The notes: a model not told the origin generated them from the letters alone. DNA of 64,000 bases from VAXT01 sp963774625 (GCA_963774625.1 CAVZFQ010000013.1:1240001-1304000); one strand, 5' to 3'. Numbered from the stretch's first letter, positions 17,836-26,360 are shown. Program-made: numbers and translations.

Positions 17836-17863
17836 AGTTTCGACGCGGTGTTAGCTTCTCGGC

Positions 17864-18277
17864 GTGGCTGTTGCAGAAAAAGCCCTCTCCGAGCTGACCG
17901 ACATCTCCTCACAGGTGCGGGCTGCGGTGCTCTTCGACGGGGGCGGGAAGGTGCTCGCCTCGACCCTTCCGGCCGAGCGCGCCGAGGGATTTGCCGTCGC
18001 AGCCAAGCTCCTGTGGGAGCAGGCCGAGGTCGTCCGCGGCTCGGACGAGGCGAAGCTGACCCAGCTGGAGGCGGCGACGAAGGACGGCAGCGTCTTCATC
18101 GTGCGAGAGGCTGAGCAGACACTGGCCGCTGTCACGTCACCGGAGCCGACGGCAGGGCTCGTGTTCTACGACCTGAGGTCGGCGCTTCGGTCCGCCGCAG
18201 AGAAACCGAAGAAGCGCAGGGCTCCCGCCAAGAAATCGACACCGAAAGCAAAGCCGAAGCCTCGTGGGTCGTCGTAG
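17864..18277 (+). CDS. Roadblock/LC7-like protein with basic tail
   Basis: A 137-aa protein. Residues 1-100 match a roadblock/longin-like fold in pattern (VRAAVLFDGGGKVLAS, then DGSVFIVRE, then LVFYDLRSAL). The last 30 residues are a Lys/Ala/Pro tail (KPKKRRAPAKKST), likely flexible and nucleic-acid or membrane attracting. Roadblock proteins often partner small GTPases, but none is present here. It overlaps the next small membrane gene by 14 bases. Assignment rests on pattern only. Confidence 0.55.
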   Translation: MAVAEKALSELTDISSQVRAAVLFDGGGKVLASTLPAERAEGFAVAAKLLWEQAEVVRGSDEAKLTQLEAATKDGSVFIVREAEQTLAAVTSPEPTAGLVFYDLRSALRSAAEKPKKRRAPAKKSTPKAKPKPRGSS

Positions 18278-18464
18278 CGCTCTCGCCTTCGGCGTCGTGA
18301 TCGGGACGCTTTTCGGCATCGGCCTCTACGACCGGTTCTTTCGCGGCGACCAGCGGGTCGACCTCTACTTCGAGGACGGCTCCATGGTCTCGATTGTCGG
18401 CGGCTCGCCGGAGGCGGCAGTCGTGATCCCGTACGCGCGCGAGGCGCTGCGGGCCGCACAGTGA
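18264..18464 (+). CDS. Small membrane protein of unknown function
   Basis: A 66-aa protein with one N-terminal hydrophobic helix (LAFGVVIGTLFGIGLYD) followed by a short acidic/polar tail. It overlaps the Roadblock-like gene by 14 bases and pyrE by 4 (GTGA), so it is probably translated as part of this run. I do not recognise a family. Confidence 0.6.
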   Translation: MGRRSALAFGVVIGTLFGIGLYDRFFRGDQRVDLYFEDGSMVSIVGGSPEAAVVIPYAREALRAAQ

Positions 18465-19018
18465 AGCGCGACGAGCTCGCGGGCGGGATTCGCGAGGCCG
18501 CTTACCTCGAGGGCGATTTCGTGCTTCGCTCCGGTCGCCGCTCGAGCTACTACCTCGACAAGTACCGCTTCGAGACGAGGCCGGAGCTGCTGCAGCCGCT
18601 CGGAGAACAGCTGGCTGCGCTCGTGGCCGAGCACGAGCCGGACGCAGTGCGCCTGGCGGCGCCAGAGCTGGGGGCTGTCGCGATCGCGGCGGCGACGTCG
18701 CTCGTCTCCGGCCTGCCGTTCGTCATCGTCCGCAAGGAGGCCAAGGAGTACGGCACCGCGAACCGTCTCGAAGGGGCCTTCGAGGCCGGTGAGCGTGTCT
18801 GCCTGATCGAGGACGTCGTCACCTCCGGAGGGGCCGCGGTGGCCGCGGTCGACGCCCTCCGGGAGGCCGGTCTGGAGTGCCGAACGGTCGTCTGCGTAGT
18901 CGACCGCGAAGAGGGTGGAGCGGACGGCCTCGCGCGCCGCGCGACCCGCTTGGTTGCGCTCTTTCGGGCAGGAGAGCTCGTGTCGCCGCCGAAAAGTGCA
19001 GCAAAACCGCATGGTTGA
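18461..19018 (+). CDS. pyrE: Orotate phosphoribosyltransferase
   Basis: A 185-aa pyrimidine biosynthesis enzyme that makes OMP from orotate and PRPP. The PRPP loop is CLIEDVVTSGGAAV, the substrate strand FVLRSGRRSSYYLDK, and FVIVRKEAKEYGT carries the catalytic Lys. GTG start in a 4-base overlap with the small membrane gene. The TGA stop lies inside the predicted -35 box of the HU promoter. pyrF is the second gene downstream. Confidence 0.95.
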   Translation: MKRDELAGGIREAAYLEGDFVLRSGRRSSYYLDKYRFETRPELLQPLGEQLAALVAEHEPDAVRLAAPELGAVAIAAATSLVSGLPFVIVRKEAKEYGTANRLEGAFEAGERVCLIEDVVTSGGAAVAAVDALREAGLECRTVVCVVDREEGGADGLARRATRLVALFRAGELVSPPKSAAKPHG

Positions 19019-19062
19019 GCCGAAATAGGAACCCTGTTAGGGTCTTTCCCTGGCTCAACCAT
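19011..19062 (+). promoter_or_regulatory. HU promoter inside an 11-bp inverted repeat
   Basis: A sigma-70-like promoter reads TTGAGC (19015-19020), 17-nt spacer, TAGGGT (19038-19043). It is bracketed by a perfect inverted repeat ATGGTTGAGCC (19011-19021) / GGCTCAACCAT (19052-19062), with a smaller ACCCT/AGGGT hairpin inside. A strong ribosome site (GGGAGGAGAGG) follows before the HU start. Confidence 0.6.
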
Positions 19063-19081
19063 CCAAAGGGAGGAGAGGTAC

Positions 19082-19414
19082 GTGACAAAGCAGGAGTTCG
19101 TTGACAAGGTCGCCTCTAGGGCAAACTTGTCGAGGCGCGATGCGGCAGCCGCGGTCGACGCGTTCCTCGACTCGATCACAGACGCTTTGAAGGGCGGCGA
19201 CGATGTCGCCTTCACTGGGTTCGGGAAGTTCACGACGCAGTTCCGCAAGGCGCGGCAGGGCGTCAACCCCCGCAATCCCTCCCAGAAGGTGCAGATCCCC
19301 GCATCGACCGTTCCGAAGTTCTCCGCCGGTAGCCAGCTGAAGACGGCTGTCAAGTCCGGCGGCGCCAGCCGCGGAGACGGCGGCGGCGGAGACGGCGGTG
19401 GCGGCGGGTTCTAG
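19082..19414 (+). CDS. HU family DNA-binding protein with Gly-rich tail
   Basis: A 110-aa nucleoid protein. The HU/IHF fold covers residues 1-90 (MTKQEFVDKVASRANLS..., GFGKFTTQFRKARQGVNPRN, KVQIPASTVPKFSAG), with the DNA-intercalating arm around RNPSQ. The last 18 residues are a Gly/Asp tail. Actinobacterial HU proteins often carry C-terminal extensions, but those are usually Lys/Ala-rich. A Gly-rich acidic tail is different. GTG start with an excellent ribosome site. Own promoter and terminator make it a monocistronic unit. Confidence 0.93.
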   Translation: MTKQEFVDKVASRANLSRRDAAAAVDAFLDSITDALKGGDDVAFTGFGKFTTQFRKARQGVNPRNPSQKVQIPASTVPKFSAGSQLKTAVKSGGASRGDGGGGDGGGGGF

Positions 19415-19438
19415 CCGCCCTGGGACGAAGGTTTCTCG

Positions 19439-19465
19439 CGAGGGCCGCGCACAGCGCGGCCCTCG
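19439..19465 (+). terminator. Hairpin terminator after the HU gene
   Basis: A 12-bp perfect stem (CGAGGGCCGCGC / GCGCGGCCCTCG) with an ACA loop lies 24 bases after the HU stop. There is no strong T-run. Confidence 0.65.
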
Positions 19466-19499
19466 TCCGTTCCGAGGCTGTCGCTAGGCTGAAACCTCG

Positions 19500-20420
19500 A
19501 TGACGTCGAACCTCGAAGCGGCGAAACGCGTCGAGGCGACGACGTTCGGCGACCGGCTCGCCGAGGCGATCGACCGCAAGCGAACCCAGCTCGTCGTCGG
19601 GCTCGACCCGCAACGCGACCTCCTGCCCGTCGAGCTGGCCGGGGATGCCCATCAGGGGCGGGGTCACACGGCCGACGCGTTCGTCCGCTTCTGCAACGGG
19701 ATCGTCGACGCGGTCGCGCCTTACGCCGTGGCGGTCAAGCCGCAACTCGCGTTCTTCGAGGCTCTGGGGGCCGACGGCATGCGCGCGCTGGAAGAGGTTT
19801 GCGCGTACGCGCGACAGGCCGGCCTGCTCGTCATCGCCGACGGCAAGCGTGGCGACATCGGCTCGACGGCGCGCGCGTATGCGGCCGCGTACCTCGAGGG
19901 TTCGCCGCCTCTGGCCGACGCGCTGACGGTCAATCCGTACCTGGGCCGCGACTCCCTCGAGCCGCTGCTCGGCGCGTGCCGTCGTCACGGTGCCGGCGTC
20001 TTCTGCCTCGTCAAGACGTCCAACGAAGGTGGGGAGATCCAGGATCTGAAGCTCTCCGACGGCCTTCCTCTCTGGCAGCACGTGGCGAAGCTCGTCGCGG
20101 AGTGGGGTGAGGATTTGGTCGGCGAGCGGGGGCTCTCGAGTGTCGGAGCCGTCGTGGGCGCGACCCATCCGCGTGCCGTCGGCGAGGCACGCCGCCTCTT
20201 GCCGCAGTCGATCCTGCTCCTCCCGGGAGTTGGCGCCCAGGGTGCTTCCCCCGGAGACGTCGCGCGTGCCTTCACGAGCGGTCCGGCCAGCGCGCTCGTC
20301 GCGGCATCGCGCTCGGTCATCTACGCCTTCCGGTCGGCGTCCGAGACCGACTGGCGCTCCGCCGCGGCCGCGGAGGCAGCGCGGCTGAAGAGCGAGATCT
20401 GGGTGGCCGCCGGCTGGTGA
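19500..20420 (+). CDS. pyrF: Orotidine-5'-phosphate decarboxylase (type 2)
   Basis: A 306-aa enzyme for the last step of UMP synthesis. The long mycobacterial-type PyrF is shown by LVVGLDPQRDLLP, the AVKPQLAFFEALG strand, the catalytic Lys/Asp segment ADGKRGDIGSTA, VNPYLGRDSLEPLL, and the phosphate-binding GVGAQGAS. It is separated from pyrE by the HU unit. The stop overlaps the LysM gene by 4 bases (GTGA). Confidence 0.94.
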   Translation: MTSNLEAAKRVEATTFGDRLAEAIDRKRTQLVVGLDPQRDLLPVELAGDAHQGRGHTADAFVRFCNGIVDAVAPYAVAVKPQLAFFEALGADGMRALEEVCAYARQAGLLVIADGKRGDIGSTARAYAAAYLEGSPPLADALTVNPYLGRDSLEPLLGACRRHGAGVFCLVKTSNEGGEIQDLKLSDGLPLWQHVAKLVAEWGEDLVGERGLSSVGAVVGATHPRAVGEARRLLPQSILLLPGVGAQGASPGDVARAFTSGPASALVAASRSVIYAFRSASETDWRSAAAAEAARLKSEIWVAAGW

Positions 20421-20749
20421 GCGGCATCGACTGGCGCGCCGAGGCCCGTCGCTACGCCATACCGGTGCTGCTTCTGCTCCTCGTGACCGTCGGCGCGCTC
20501 ATCGTCCGCGGTGCGCTCGACGACTCCGAGCCGGCTGCTCGAGCAAAGCCCGCGCCACGTGTGCCGGCGAAGGTCGGCGTCAAGCGAGCAGCCGTCAAAT
20601 TCCATCTGGTCGAGTCCGGCGACACCCTTGGCGGCATCGCCGAGCGCTACGGCACGACGGTTGCCCGACTGCACGTTCTCAACCCGAGCATCGACGCCGG
20701 AGCCCTGCGCGTGGGCCAGCAGATTCGGCTGCCTGCACCGACCCGGTAG
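20417..20749 (+). CDS. Membrane-anchored LysM domain protein
   Basis: A 110-aa protein. It has one transmembrane anchor (residues about 14-32), a Pro/Ala/Lys linker, and a single C-terminal LysM domain (VESGDTLGGIAERYGTTVARLHVLNP...LRVGQQIRLP) that binds peptidoglycan GlcNAc. The short reach suggests tethering near the membrane face of the wall. It is followed after 10 bases by a D,D-carboxypeptidase, so a joint wall role is likely. Confidence 0.88.
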   Translation: MSGIDWRAEARRYAIPVLLLLLVTVGALIVRGALDDSEPAARAKPAPRVPAKVGVKRAAVKFHLVESGDTLGGIAERYGTTVARLHVLNPSIDAGALRVGQQIRLPAPTR

Positions 20750-20759
20750 TTTGGGGGTC

Positions 20760-21878
20760 GTGAAGCTCAGGCTTCTCGGTCTCGCGGTCTTCCTCTCGCT
20801 CACTCCTTCGGCGCTAGCTGCCGGCCCGAGCGTGCAGGCGCGCGCCTATCTCGTCGCCGACGGGCGAGACGGGCACGTCCTGGCGGCCGAGGCTCCTCGT
20901 CAGAAGCTTCCGATTGCCAGCATCACCAAGCTGATGACCGTGCTCGTCGCGCTCGAGCAGACGAAGCCCGCGGACGTCGTGACGGTGTCGCCGCAGGCGG
21001 CCTCGATCGGCGAGTCCTCCATCAACCTCCGCGCCGGGGAGCGGATCACCGTCCACGACCTTGTCGAGGCGTCGCTCATCCAGAGCGCCAACGACGCCGC
21101 CTGGGCGCTCGCCTACCACGTGGGCCGGGGAGACGCGGCGCGTTTCGTCCGGGTGATGAACATCCGAGCTCGACAGTGGGGGCTGGCCGACACGCGCTTC
21201 GTCCGGCCGGACGGGCTCGACGTCTTCGGCCACGTCTCGAGCGCGCGCGATGTGACCGAGCTCGCCCGCATCGCGATGCGCAAGCCGCTCATCCGCTCGC
21301 TCGTCGACGAGCAGACGGAGACGATCTCCGGCGGCCGCCGCCTGCACACGTGGAACGACCTGCTCGGCGACTTCCCGGGGCTCGTCGGCGTCAAGACCGG
21401 TCATACGCGCGCCGCAGGCTGGTCGCAGGTGGCGGCCGCGCGCGGGACGGGCGTGACGGTGTACGCGACCCTGCTCGGCGGGCCGACGCGTGCGCAGCGA
21501 AACGCCGATCTCGCCGCGCTCCTGCGGTACGGGCTCGAGCGGTTCCGTCTCGTCCAGCTCGTCGGGCCCGGAAGCGTCTACGCACGGGCCGAGACGCCGT
21601 ACGGACGGGGCAAGGTCGACCTCGTCGTCGAGCGCCCTCTGCGGTACGCCGCGCGGCTCGACCAGCGCTTCGTCGAGCGCATCGTGGCTCCCACGGCCGT
21701 CGATCTGCCCGTCCAGAAAGGCGACCCGCTCGGCGAGGTCCGCGTCTTCGACCGGGGCCGGCTCGTCGCCCGCGCGCCGCTCGTCGCGTCGCGCTCCGTC
21801 GACAGCCCGGGACCTCTGGAGCGCGCGCGCTGGTATGCAGGGGAAACCGGCCGCAACGTCTGGAGCTGGGTGTCTTGA
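20760..21878 (+). CDS. D-alanyl-D-alanine carboxypeptidase (S11, PBP5-like)
   Basis: A 372-aa exported enzyme that removes terminal D-Ala from peptidoglycan stems. Signal peptide residues 1-20 (LRLLGLAVFLSLTPSALA). Active-site motifs are SITK (Ser-x-x-Lys), SAN in IQSANDAAWAL and KTGHT. A C-terminal beta-domain (about 260-365) resembles the PBP5 stalk. GTG 20760 is chosen because the signal peptide begins there. The stop overlaps the next gene (TTGA). Confidence 0.92.
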   Translation: MKLRLLGLAVFLSLTPSALAAGPSVQARAYLVADGRDGHVLAAEAPRQKLPIASITKLMTVLVALEQTKPADVVTVSPQAASIGESSINLRAGERITVHDLVEASLIQSANDAAWALAYHVGRGDAARFVRVMNIRARQWGLADTRFVRPDGLDVFGHVSSARDVTELARIAMRKPLIRSLVDEQTETISGGRRLHTWNDLLGDFPGLVGVKTGHTRAAGWSQVAAARGTGVTVYATLLGGPTRAQRNADLAALLRYGLERFRLVQLVGPGSVYARAETPYGRGKVDLVVERPLRYAARLDQRFVERIVAPTAVDLPVQKGDPLGEVRVFDRGRLVARAPLVASRSVDSPGPLERARWYAGETGRNVWSWVS

Positions 21879-22828
21879 TCGTCACCGTCACCTTGAATGC
21901 CGCGCTCGACCGCACGCTGACCGTGCCGAACTTCCAGCGCGGCCAGCGACACCGTGCGAGCGCCGGCCTCACGCTGGCCGGCGGCACCGGAATCAACATC
22001 GCCAGGGCGCTGAAGCTCCTCGACGTCCCCGTCGTCGCGACCGGGCTCGCGGGGGGCAGGATCGGCGAGCGCATCATCGAGGACCTGACCGGCGAGGCGA
22101 TCCTGAACGACTTCGTACGGATCGCAGCCGAGTCGCGCACGTCCACCGCGGTCGTCGACCCGACCGCGTCGGCCTACACCGAGGTCTATGAGTGGGGCCC
22201 GCAGGTCGAGCCCGAGGAGCTCGAGCTGCTGCGCGAGAAGATCCACTACCTCGCGCGCGGTGCCGACACGGTCGTGTTTGCCGGCTCGCTGCCCCGCGGT
22301 GTCTCCGAGGACTTCTACGCCGAGGCGATCCGCGACCTCAACAAGCGCAAGATCGAGACCGTGCTGGACTCCGAGGGCGAGCCCTTGCGGCTGGGCGCCG
22401 GTGCCGAGCCGATGCTCGTCTCGCCGAACCAGCGCGAGGCCGAGAGCCTCGCCGGCCAGGAGTTCCACGACGACCAGGACTTCACGCAGGCCCTCGACGA
22501 CATCCACGAGCTGGGCGCACGAAACGTTCTGATCACACAGGAGTCCGGGTGCTTCGCACTCCTCAGAGAGGAGCGCGAGCTGAAGCGGCTGAGGGCGGTC
22601 GCGCCGCGAATCGAGGCGGCCTCGACGGTCGGGTCCGGGGACGTGCTGCTGGCCGGTTTCCTCGCCGCTCGCTTCGTCGGCAAGCCTCTGGACGAGGCGC
22701 TGCGGAGCGCGGTCGGCGCGGGAGCCGCCTCGACGCTCGAGATCGGAGCCGGCCGTTTCGACCCGCGGGAAGCGAGCCGCCTGGCGAGCGCGGTCGAGGT
22801 TTCCGAGCTGGAGCCGGTCGCGTCCTGA
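21875..22828 (+). CDS. PfkB family sugar kinase (1-phosphofructokinase-like)
   Basis: A 317-aa ribokinase-fold kinase. It opens with VTLNAALDRTLTVP, typical of 1-phosphofructokinase/tagatose-6-phosphate kinase. It carries the GGTGINIARAL sugar-binding segment and the anion-hole/catalytic-base motif GSGDVLLAGFLA. Likely phosphorylates a sugar phosphate such as fructose-1-phosphate. No PTS fructose transporter is nearby, so the exact substrate is open. TTG start in a TTGA overlap with the carboxypeptidase gene. Confidence 0.82.
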   Translation: MIVTVTLNAALDRTLTVPNFQRGQRHRASAGLTLAGGTGINIARALKLLDVPVVATGLAGGRIGERIIEDLTGEAILNDFVRIAAESRTSTAVVDPTASAYTEVYEWGPQVEPEELELLREKIHYLARGADTVVFAGSLPRGVSEDFYAEAIRDLNKRKIETVLDSEGEPLRLGAGAEPMLVSPNQREAESLAGQEFHDDQDFTQALDDIHELGARNVLITQESGCFALLREERELKRLRAVAPRIEAASTVGSGDVLLAGFLAARFVGKPLDEALRSAVGAGAASTLEIGAGRFDPREASRLASAVEVSELEPVAS

Positions 22829-22836
22829 GGAGGTGG

Positions 22837-22914
22837 TACGATCGACTGCCACTTGAGAGGCGAAGGCACAAACGTTTTTTCCGGCCCAGGCGACGTATCG
22901 AGCCTGGGTTTTTT
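22837..22914 (+). promoter_or_regulatory. guaB leader: extended -10 promoter and intrinsic terminator (attenuator candidate)
   Basis: GGTACGAT (-10 TACGAT at 22837-22842) lies just after the kinase stop. A leader with a small TGCC/GGCA hairpin and a T6 run follows, then a classic intrinsic terminator (CCCAGGC 22885-22891, GCCTGGG 22902-22908, T6 22909-22914). The terminator ends 18 bases before the guaB3 start. It may end the upstream operon, or attenuate guaB3-guaA if transcription starts at TACGAT. Confidence 0.5.
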
Positions 22915-22932
22915 CGTAGGGGGGGCTGACTG

Positions 22933-24090
22933 GTGGACGTAGAGATCGGCCGCGGCAAGAAAGCGCGCCAGGGCTACGGCTTCGACGACATCGCGATCGT
23001 CCCGAGCCGCCGCACGCGCGACCCACAGGACGTGGACATCGGCTGGAAGCTGGGACCGCACCTGCTGGAGCTCCCGCTCATCGGCTCGGCCATGGACGGT
23101 GTCGTCTCACCCGCGACAGCGATCCAGCTCGGCAAGCTCGGCGGCCTCGGCGTGCTCAATCTCGAGGGGATCTACACGCGGTACGAGAATCCTGACGCCG
23201 AGCTCGAACGGATCGCCAAGCTTCCGAAAGACAAGGCGACGCGAGGCCTCCAGGAGATCTACGCGCGCCCGGCCGAGCCCAAGCTGATGGCCGAGCGCAT
23301 CGAGGAGATCAAGCGCGCGGGCGTGCTCGCCGCCGGCTCGCTCACGCCGCAGAAGGTGCGCGACCACTACGAGCTCGTTCTCGAAGCCGGGCTCGACATC
23401 CTGGTCATCCAGGGCACCGTCGTCTCCGCTGAGCACGTGTCGTCCAACGGATCCGCGCTCAACCTCAAGGAATTCATTGCCGACCTGCCGATCCCGACGC
23501 TCGTCGGCGGCTGCGCCTCGTACCAAACGGCGCTGCACCTGATGCGGACGGGAGCGGAGGGCGTGCTCGTCGGCGTCGGCCCCGGACATGCGTGCACCAC
23601 GCGAGGCGTTCTCGGCGTGGGCGTGCCGCAGGCGACAGCCATCTCCGACGCAGCCGCGGCGCGCGTCCAGCACCTGCTCGAGACGGGCAAGTACGTGAAC
23701 GTGATCGCCGACGGCGGGATGCGCACGGGCGGCGACATCGCAAAGGCTGTTGCTTGCGGCGCAGATGCCGTCATGGTCGGCTCTCCGCTCTCCCGCGCGA
23801 AGGAAGCTCCCGGCCGCGGGTATCACTGGGGCATGGCGACCTTCCACCCGACGCTTCCGCGCGGCGCACGCGTCCAGACCGAACAGGTGGCTTCCCTCGA
23901 GGAGATCATCGTCGGGCCTGCGCGCGAGAACGACGGGACGCTGAACCTGATGGGTGCTCTGCGGACGTCGATGGCGACGTGCGGCTACGAGTCGATCCAC
24001 GATTTCCAGAAGGCCGAGGTCATGCTCGCGCCGTCGATCAAGAACGAGGGCAAGATCCTGCAGCAGGCCCAGAAGATCGGGATGGGCTGA
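22933..24090 (+). CDS. guaB3: GuaB3 family IMP dehydrogenase-related protein
   Basis: A 385-aa TIM-barrel enzyme of the IMPDH/GMP reductase family without CBS domains, typical of the actinobacterial GuaB3 branch. It carries GYGFDDIAIVPSRRT, PLIGSAMDGV, the catalytic-Cys loop GPGHACTTRGVLG, IADGGMRTGGDIAKA and the flap near GYHWGMATFHP. Some GuaB3 proteins have IMPDH activity; which reaction it performs here is not decided by sequence. GTG start. TGATG overlap with guaA gives tight coupling for GMP synthesis. Confidence 0.9.
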   Translation: MDVEIGRGKKARQGYGFDDIAIVPSRRTRDPQDVDIGWKLGPHLLELPLIGSAMDGVVSPATAIQLGKLGGLGVLNLEGIYTRYENPDAELERIAKLPKDKATRGLQEIYARPAEPKLMAERIEEIKRAGVLAAGSLTPQKVRDHYELVLEAGLDILVIQGTVVSAEHVSSNGSALNLKEFIADLPIPTLVGGCASYQTALHLMRTGAEGVLVGVGPGHACTTRGVLGVGVPQATAISDAAAARVQHLLETGKYVNVIADGGMRTGGDIAKAVACGADAVMVGSPLSRAKEAPGRGYHWGMATFHPTLPRGARVQTEQVASLEEIIVGPARENDGTLNLMGALRTSMATCGYESIHDFQKAEVMLAPSIKNEGKILQQAQKIGMG

Positions 24091-25667
24091 TGGGCCAGGT
24101 CGTCCCGCTGCCCGCCGTCGAGCCGGCCGCCGAGGAGCGGCCGGTGCTCGTTCTGGACCTCGGCGGCCAGTACTCGCAGCTGATCGCCAGGCGCGTACGC
24201 GAGTGCCGTGTCTACTCCGAGCTCGTCCACCACTCGATCTCTCCTCAGGCGGTGCGCGCCAGGAACCCGCTGGCGCTCGTCCTCTCCGGCGGCCCGGCCT
24301 CGGTCTACGCCGAAGGCGCTCCCAGGATCGACCCGAAGATCTTCGAGCTCGGAATCCCGACGCTCGGCATCTGTTACGGCATGCAGCTGATGGCGCAGGA
24401 CCTCGGCGGGCGCGTCGAGCGAACCGGTGTCTCGGAGTTCGGCAAGACCGACGTCAAGGCCGAGGAGGGCGCGCTCTTCACCAACCTGCCGTCCGAGCAG
24501 GTGGCGTGGATGAGCCACCGCGACTCCGTGACCGCGCCGCCTGAAGGGGCACGAGTCGTCGCGTCGTCGCCCTCGACTCCGATCGCCGCGTTCGAAGATC
24601 CCGCCCGCGGCCTCTACGGCGTCCAGTTCCATCCGGAAGTCGTGCACACGCCCTACGGCAACGACCTCCTGAAGAACTTCCTCTACACGGTGGCTGACGC
24701 GCCGCCCACCTGGACGGCAGCGGCCGTGATCGAGGAGCAGGTCGAGCGCATCAGGGCGCAAGTCGGAAGCCAACGCGTGCTCTGCGCGCTGTCCGGCGGT
24801 GTCGACTCCGCGGTCGCAGCCCTCCTCGTCTACAAGGCGATCGGCGACCAGTTGACCTGCGTCTTCGTCGACCACGGGCTGCTGCGGAAGGAGGAAGCCA
24901 TCCAGGTCGTCGAGACGTTCGGGAACCACTTCCACGTCCCGCTCGTGCACGTCGACGCGGAGGAGCGCTTCCTCGCGCGCCTCGATGGTGTCACCGATCC
25001 CGAGGACAAGCGGCGCGCGATCGGCGAAGAGTTCATCCGCGTCTTCGAGGAAGAGTCGGAGAAGCTCGGCACGGTCAAGTATCTCGTCCAGGGCACGCTC
25101 TACTCAGACGTGATCGAGTCCGGCGGCTCCGGGGACGGCGTCGCCGCGATCATCAAGTCCCATCACAACGTCGGCGGCTTGCCCGAGGAGATGGACCTCG
25201 AGCTCGTCGAGCCCCTGCGGATGCTGTTCAAGGACGAGGTGCGGCGTGTCGGCGAAGAGCTCGGGCTACCGGAGCGGATGGTCTGGCGCCAGCCGTTCCC
25301 CGGGCCGGGGCTCGCGATCCGGATCATCGGCGACGTCACGGAGGAGCGGCTCGAGATCCTGCGCGAGGCCGACTCGATCCTGCAGGAGGAGATCCGCCGC
25401 GCCGGCCTCTACCGAGACCTCTGGCAGAGCTTCGCCGTCCTGCCCGCGATCCGGTCCGTAGGCGTCCAGGGCGACGAGCGCACGTACGCCTATCCGATCG
25501 TGATCCGCGCAGTCACGTCCGAGGATGCGATGACCGCCGACTGGGCCCGCCTGCCCTACGACCTGCTGGAGACGATCTCCAGCCGGATCATCAACGAGAT
25601 CCCGGCCGTGAACCGGGTGGCGCTCGACATCTCGTCGAAGCCGCCCAGCACGATCGAGTGGGAGTAA
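24090..25667 (+). CDS. guaA: GMP synthase (glutamine-hydrolysing)
   Basis: A 525-aa two-domain enzyme making GMP from XMP, ATP and glutamine. The class I amidotransferase domain (residues 15-215) has LDLGGQYSQLIARRVRE, the nucleophile in GICYGMQ and GVQFHPEV. The ATP-pyrophosphatase domain has the P-loop ALSGGVDSAVAALL and VFVDHGLLRKEE. The C-terminal dimerisation domain ends SSKPPSTIEWE. Full length and all motifs intact. ATG overlaps the guaB3 stop. Confidence 0.97.
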   Translation: MGQVVPLPAVEPAAEERPVLVLDLGGQYSQLIARRVRECRVYSELVHHSISPQAVRARNPLALVLSGGPASVYAEGAPRIDPKIFELGIPTLGICYGMQLMAQDLGGRVERTGVSEFGKTDVKAEEGALFTNLPSEQVAWMSHRDSVTAPPEGARVVASSPSTPIAAFEDPARGLYGVQFHPEVVHTPYGNDLLKNFLYTVADAPPTWTAAAVIEEQVERIRAQVGSQRVLCALSGGVDSAVAALLVYKAIGDQLTCVFVDHGLLRKEEAIQVVETFGNHFHVPLVHVDAEERFLARLDGVTDPEDKRRAIGEEFIRVFEEESEKLGTVKYLVQGTLYSDVIESGGSGDGVAAIIKSHHNVGGLPEEMDLELVEPLRMLFKDEVRRVGEELGLPERMVWRQPFPGPGLAIRIIGDVTEERLEILREADSILQEEIRRAGLYRDLWQSFAVLPAIRSVGVQGDERTYAYPIVIRAVTSEDAMTADWARLPYDLLETISSRIINEIPAVNRVALDISSKPPSTIEWE

Positions 25668-25673
25668 GCGCTC

Positions 25674-25868
25674 GTGTTCCATCGCCTGATCGGAATGTGG
25701 GTGCTTCGCCGGGCGTTCCGGTTGCTGACGGCGGACGACGGCCGTCCGCTTCGTGAGCGCCTTACACACGAAGCGCGGCGGATCCTCGTCGGCGCGGCGA
25801 TCACGCTTGCGCTGCTCGTCGTCGCCGTAGTCCTCGGGATCGCGGTCCTGATCGCCCTCGTCGCCTGA
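25674..25868 (+). CDS. Small membrane protein of unknown function
   Basis: A 64-aa protein with an amphipathic basic N-terminal half (RLIGMWVLRRAFRLL, then REARR-like residues) and one strong C-terminal transmembrane helix (GAAITLALLVVAVVLGIAVLIALVA). GTG start 6 bases after guaA, so it may be a co-transcribed small protein. No family recognised. Confidence 0.5.
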   Translation: MFHRLIGMWVLRRAFRLLTADDGRPLRERLTHEARRILVGAAITLALLVVAVVLGIAVLIALVA

Positions 25869-25905
25869 CGCGCAACGCCGCTCGAGTGGGAATAGGCTTG
25901 CGTGC

Positions 25906-26329
25906 GTGGCGCGTCACGTCTCCGTCCGGGGAGTTGACATCAAGCTGCGCCGGCCCTGGGTCGCGTTCGGGCTCGCGATCGTCACGCTGGGCATCTACTA
26001 CCTCTACTGGTACTACGTCTCGAACGCCGATCTGAACGAGTACGGCGAGAGGCTCGAAGAGCCGTCGAATCCCGCTTCGGGTCAGCGCCGGCCTGGCGAC
26101 GCTGGCAGTTTCGGTCGGCTGGCTCCTGATCATCCCGCCGTTCATCTCGCAGTGGCGCTTCTACCGCCGGATCCAGAAAGCACAGGAACTGGCGGGGATC
26201 GAGCCCAAGATCAACCACGTCCTCGGCTTCGTGCTCTTCCTGATCGCGCTCGTCCTGCTGCCGTTCGAGATCCCCTACGCGCAGGGGCACCTGAACCGGC
26301 TGTGGGAGCACGAGGCATCGGCGGGGTAG
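25906..26329 (+). CDS. DUF4234-type small membrane protein (frameshifted)
   Basis: About 140 aa after joining. The first half has a helix (WVAFGLAIVTLGIYYLYWYY) followed by VSNADLNEYG, matching the DUF4234 pattern. One base later, near 26056-26066, the frame continues through two more helices (GLATLAVSVGWLLIIPPFI, GFVLFLIALVLLPFEIPYA) with WRFYRRIQKAQELAGI between them. The break is a net +1 shift and probably an insertion error. Function unknown. Confidence 0.65.
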
Positions 26330-26332
26330 GCA

Positions 26333-26360
26333 GAGCCCGCCCGCCTGGTCGAGCGGGCTC
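26333..26360. terminator. Bidirectional hairpin terminator
   Basis: An 8-bp stem (GAGCCCGC / GCGGGCTC) with a 12-nt loop lies between convergent genes (DUF4234-type protein and secreted protein). Confidence 0.55.
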
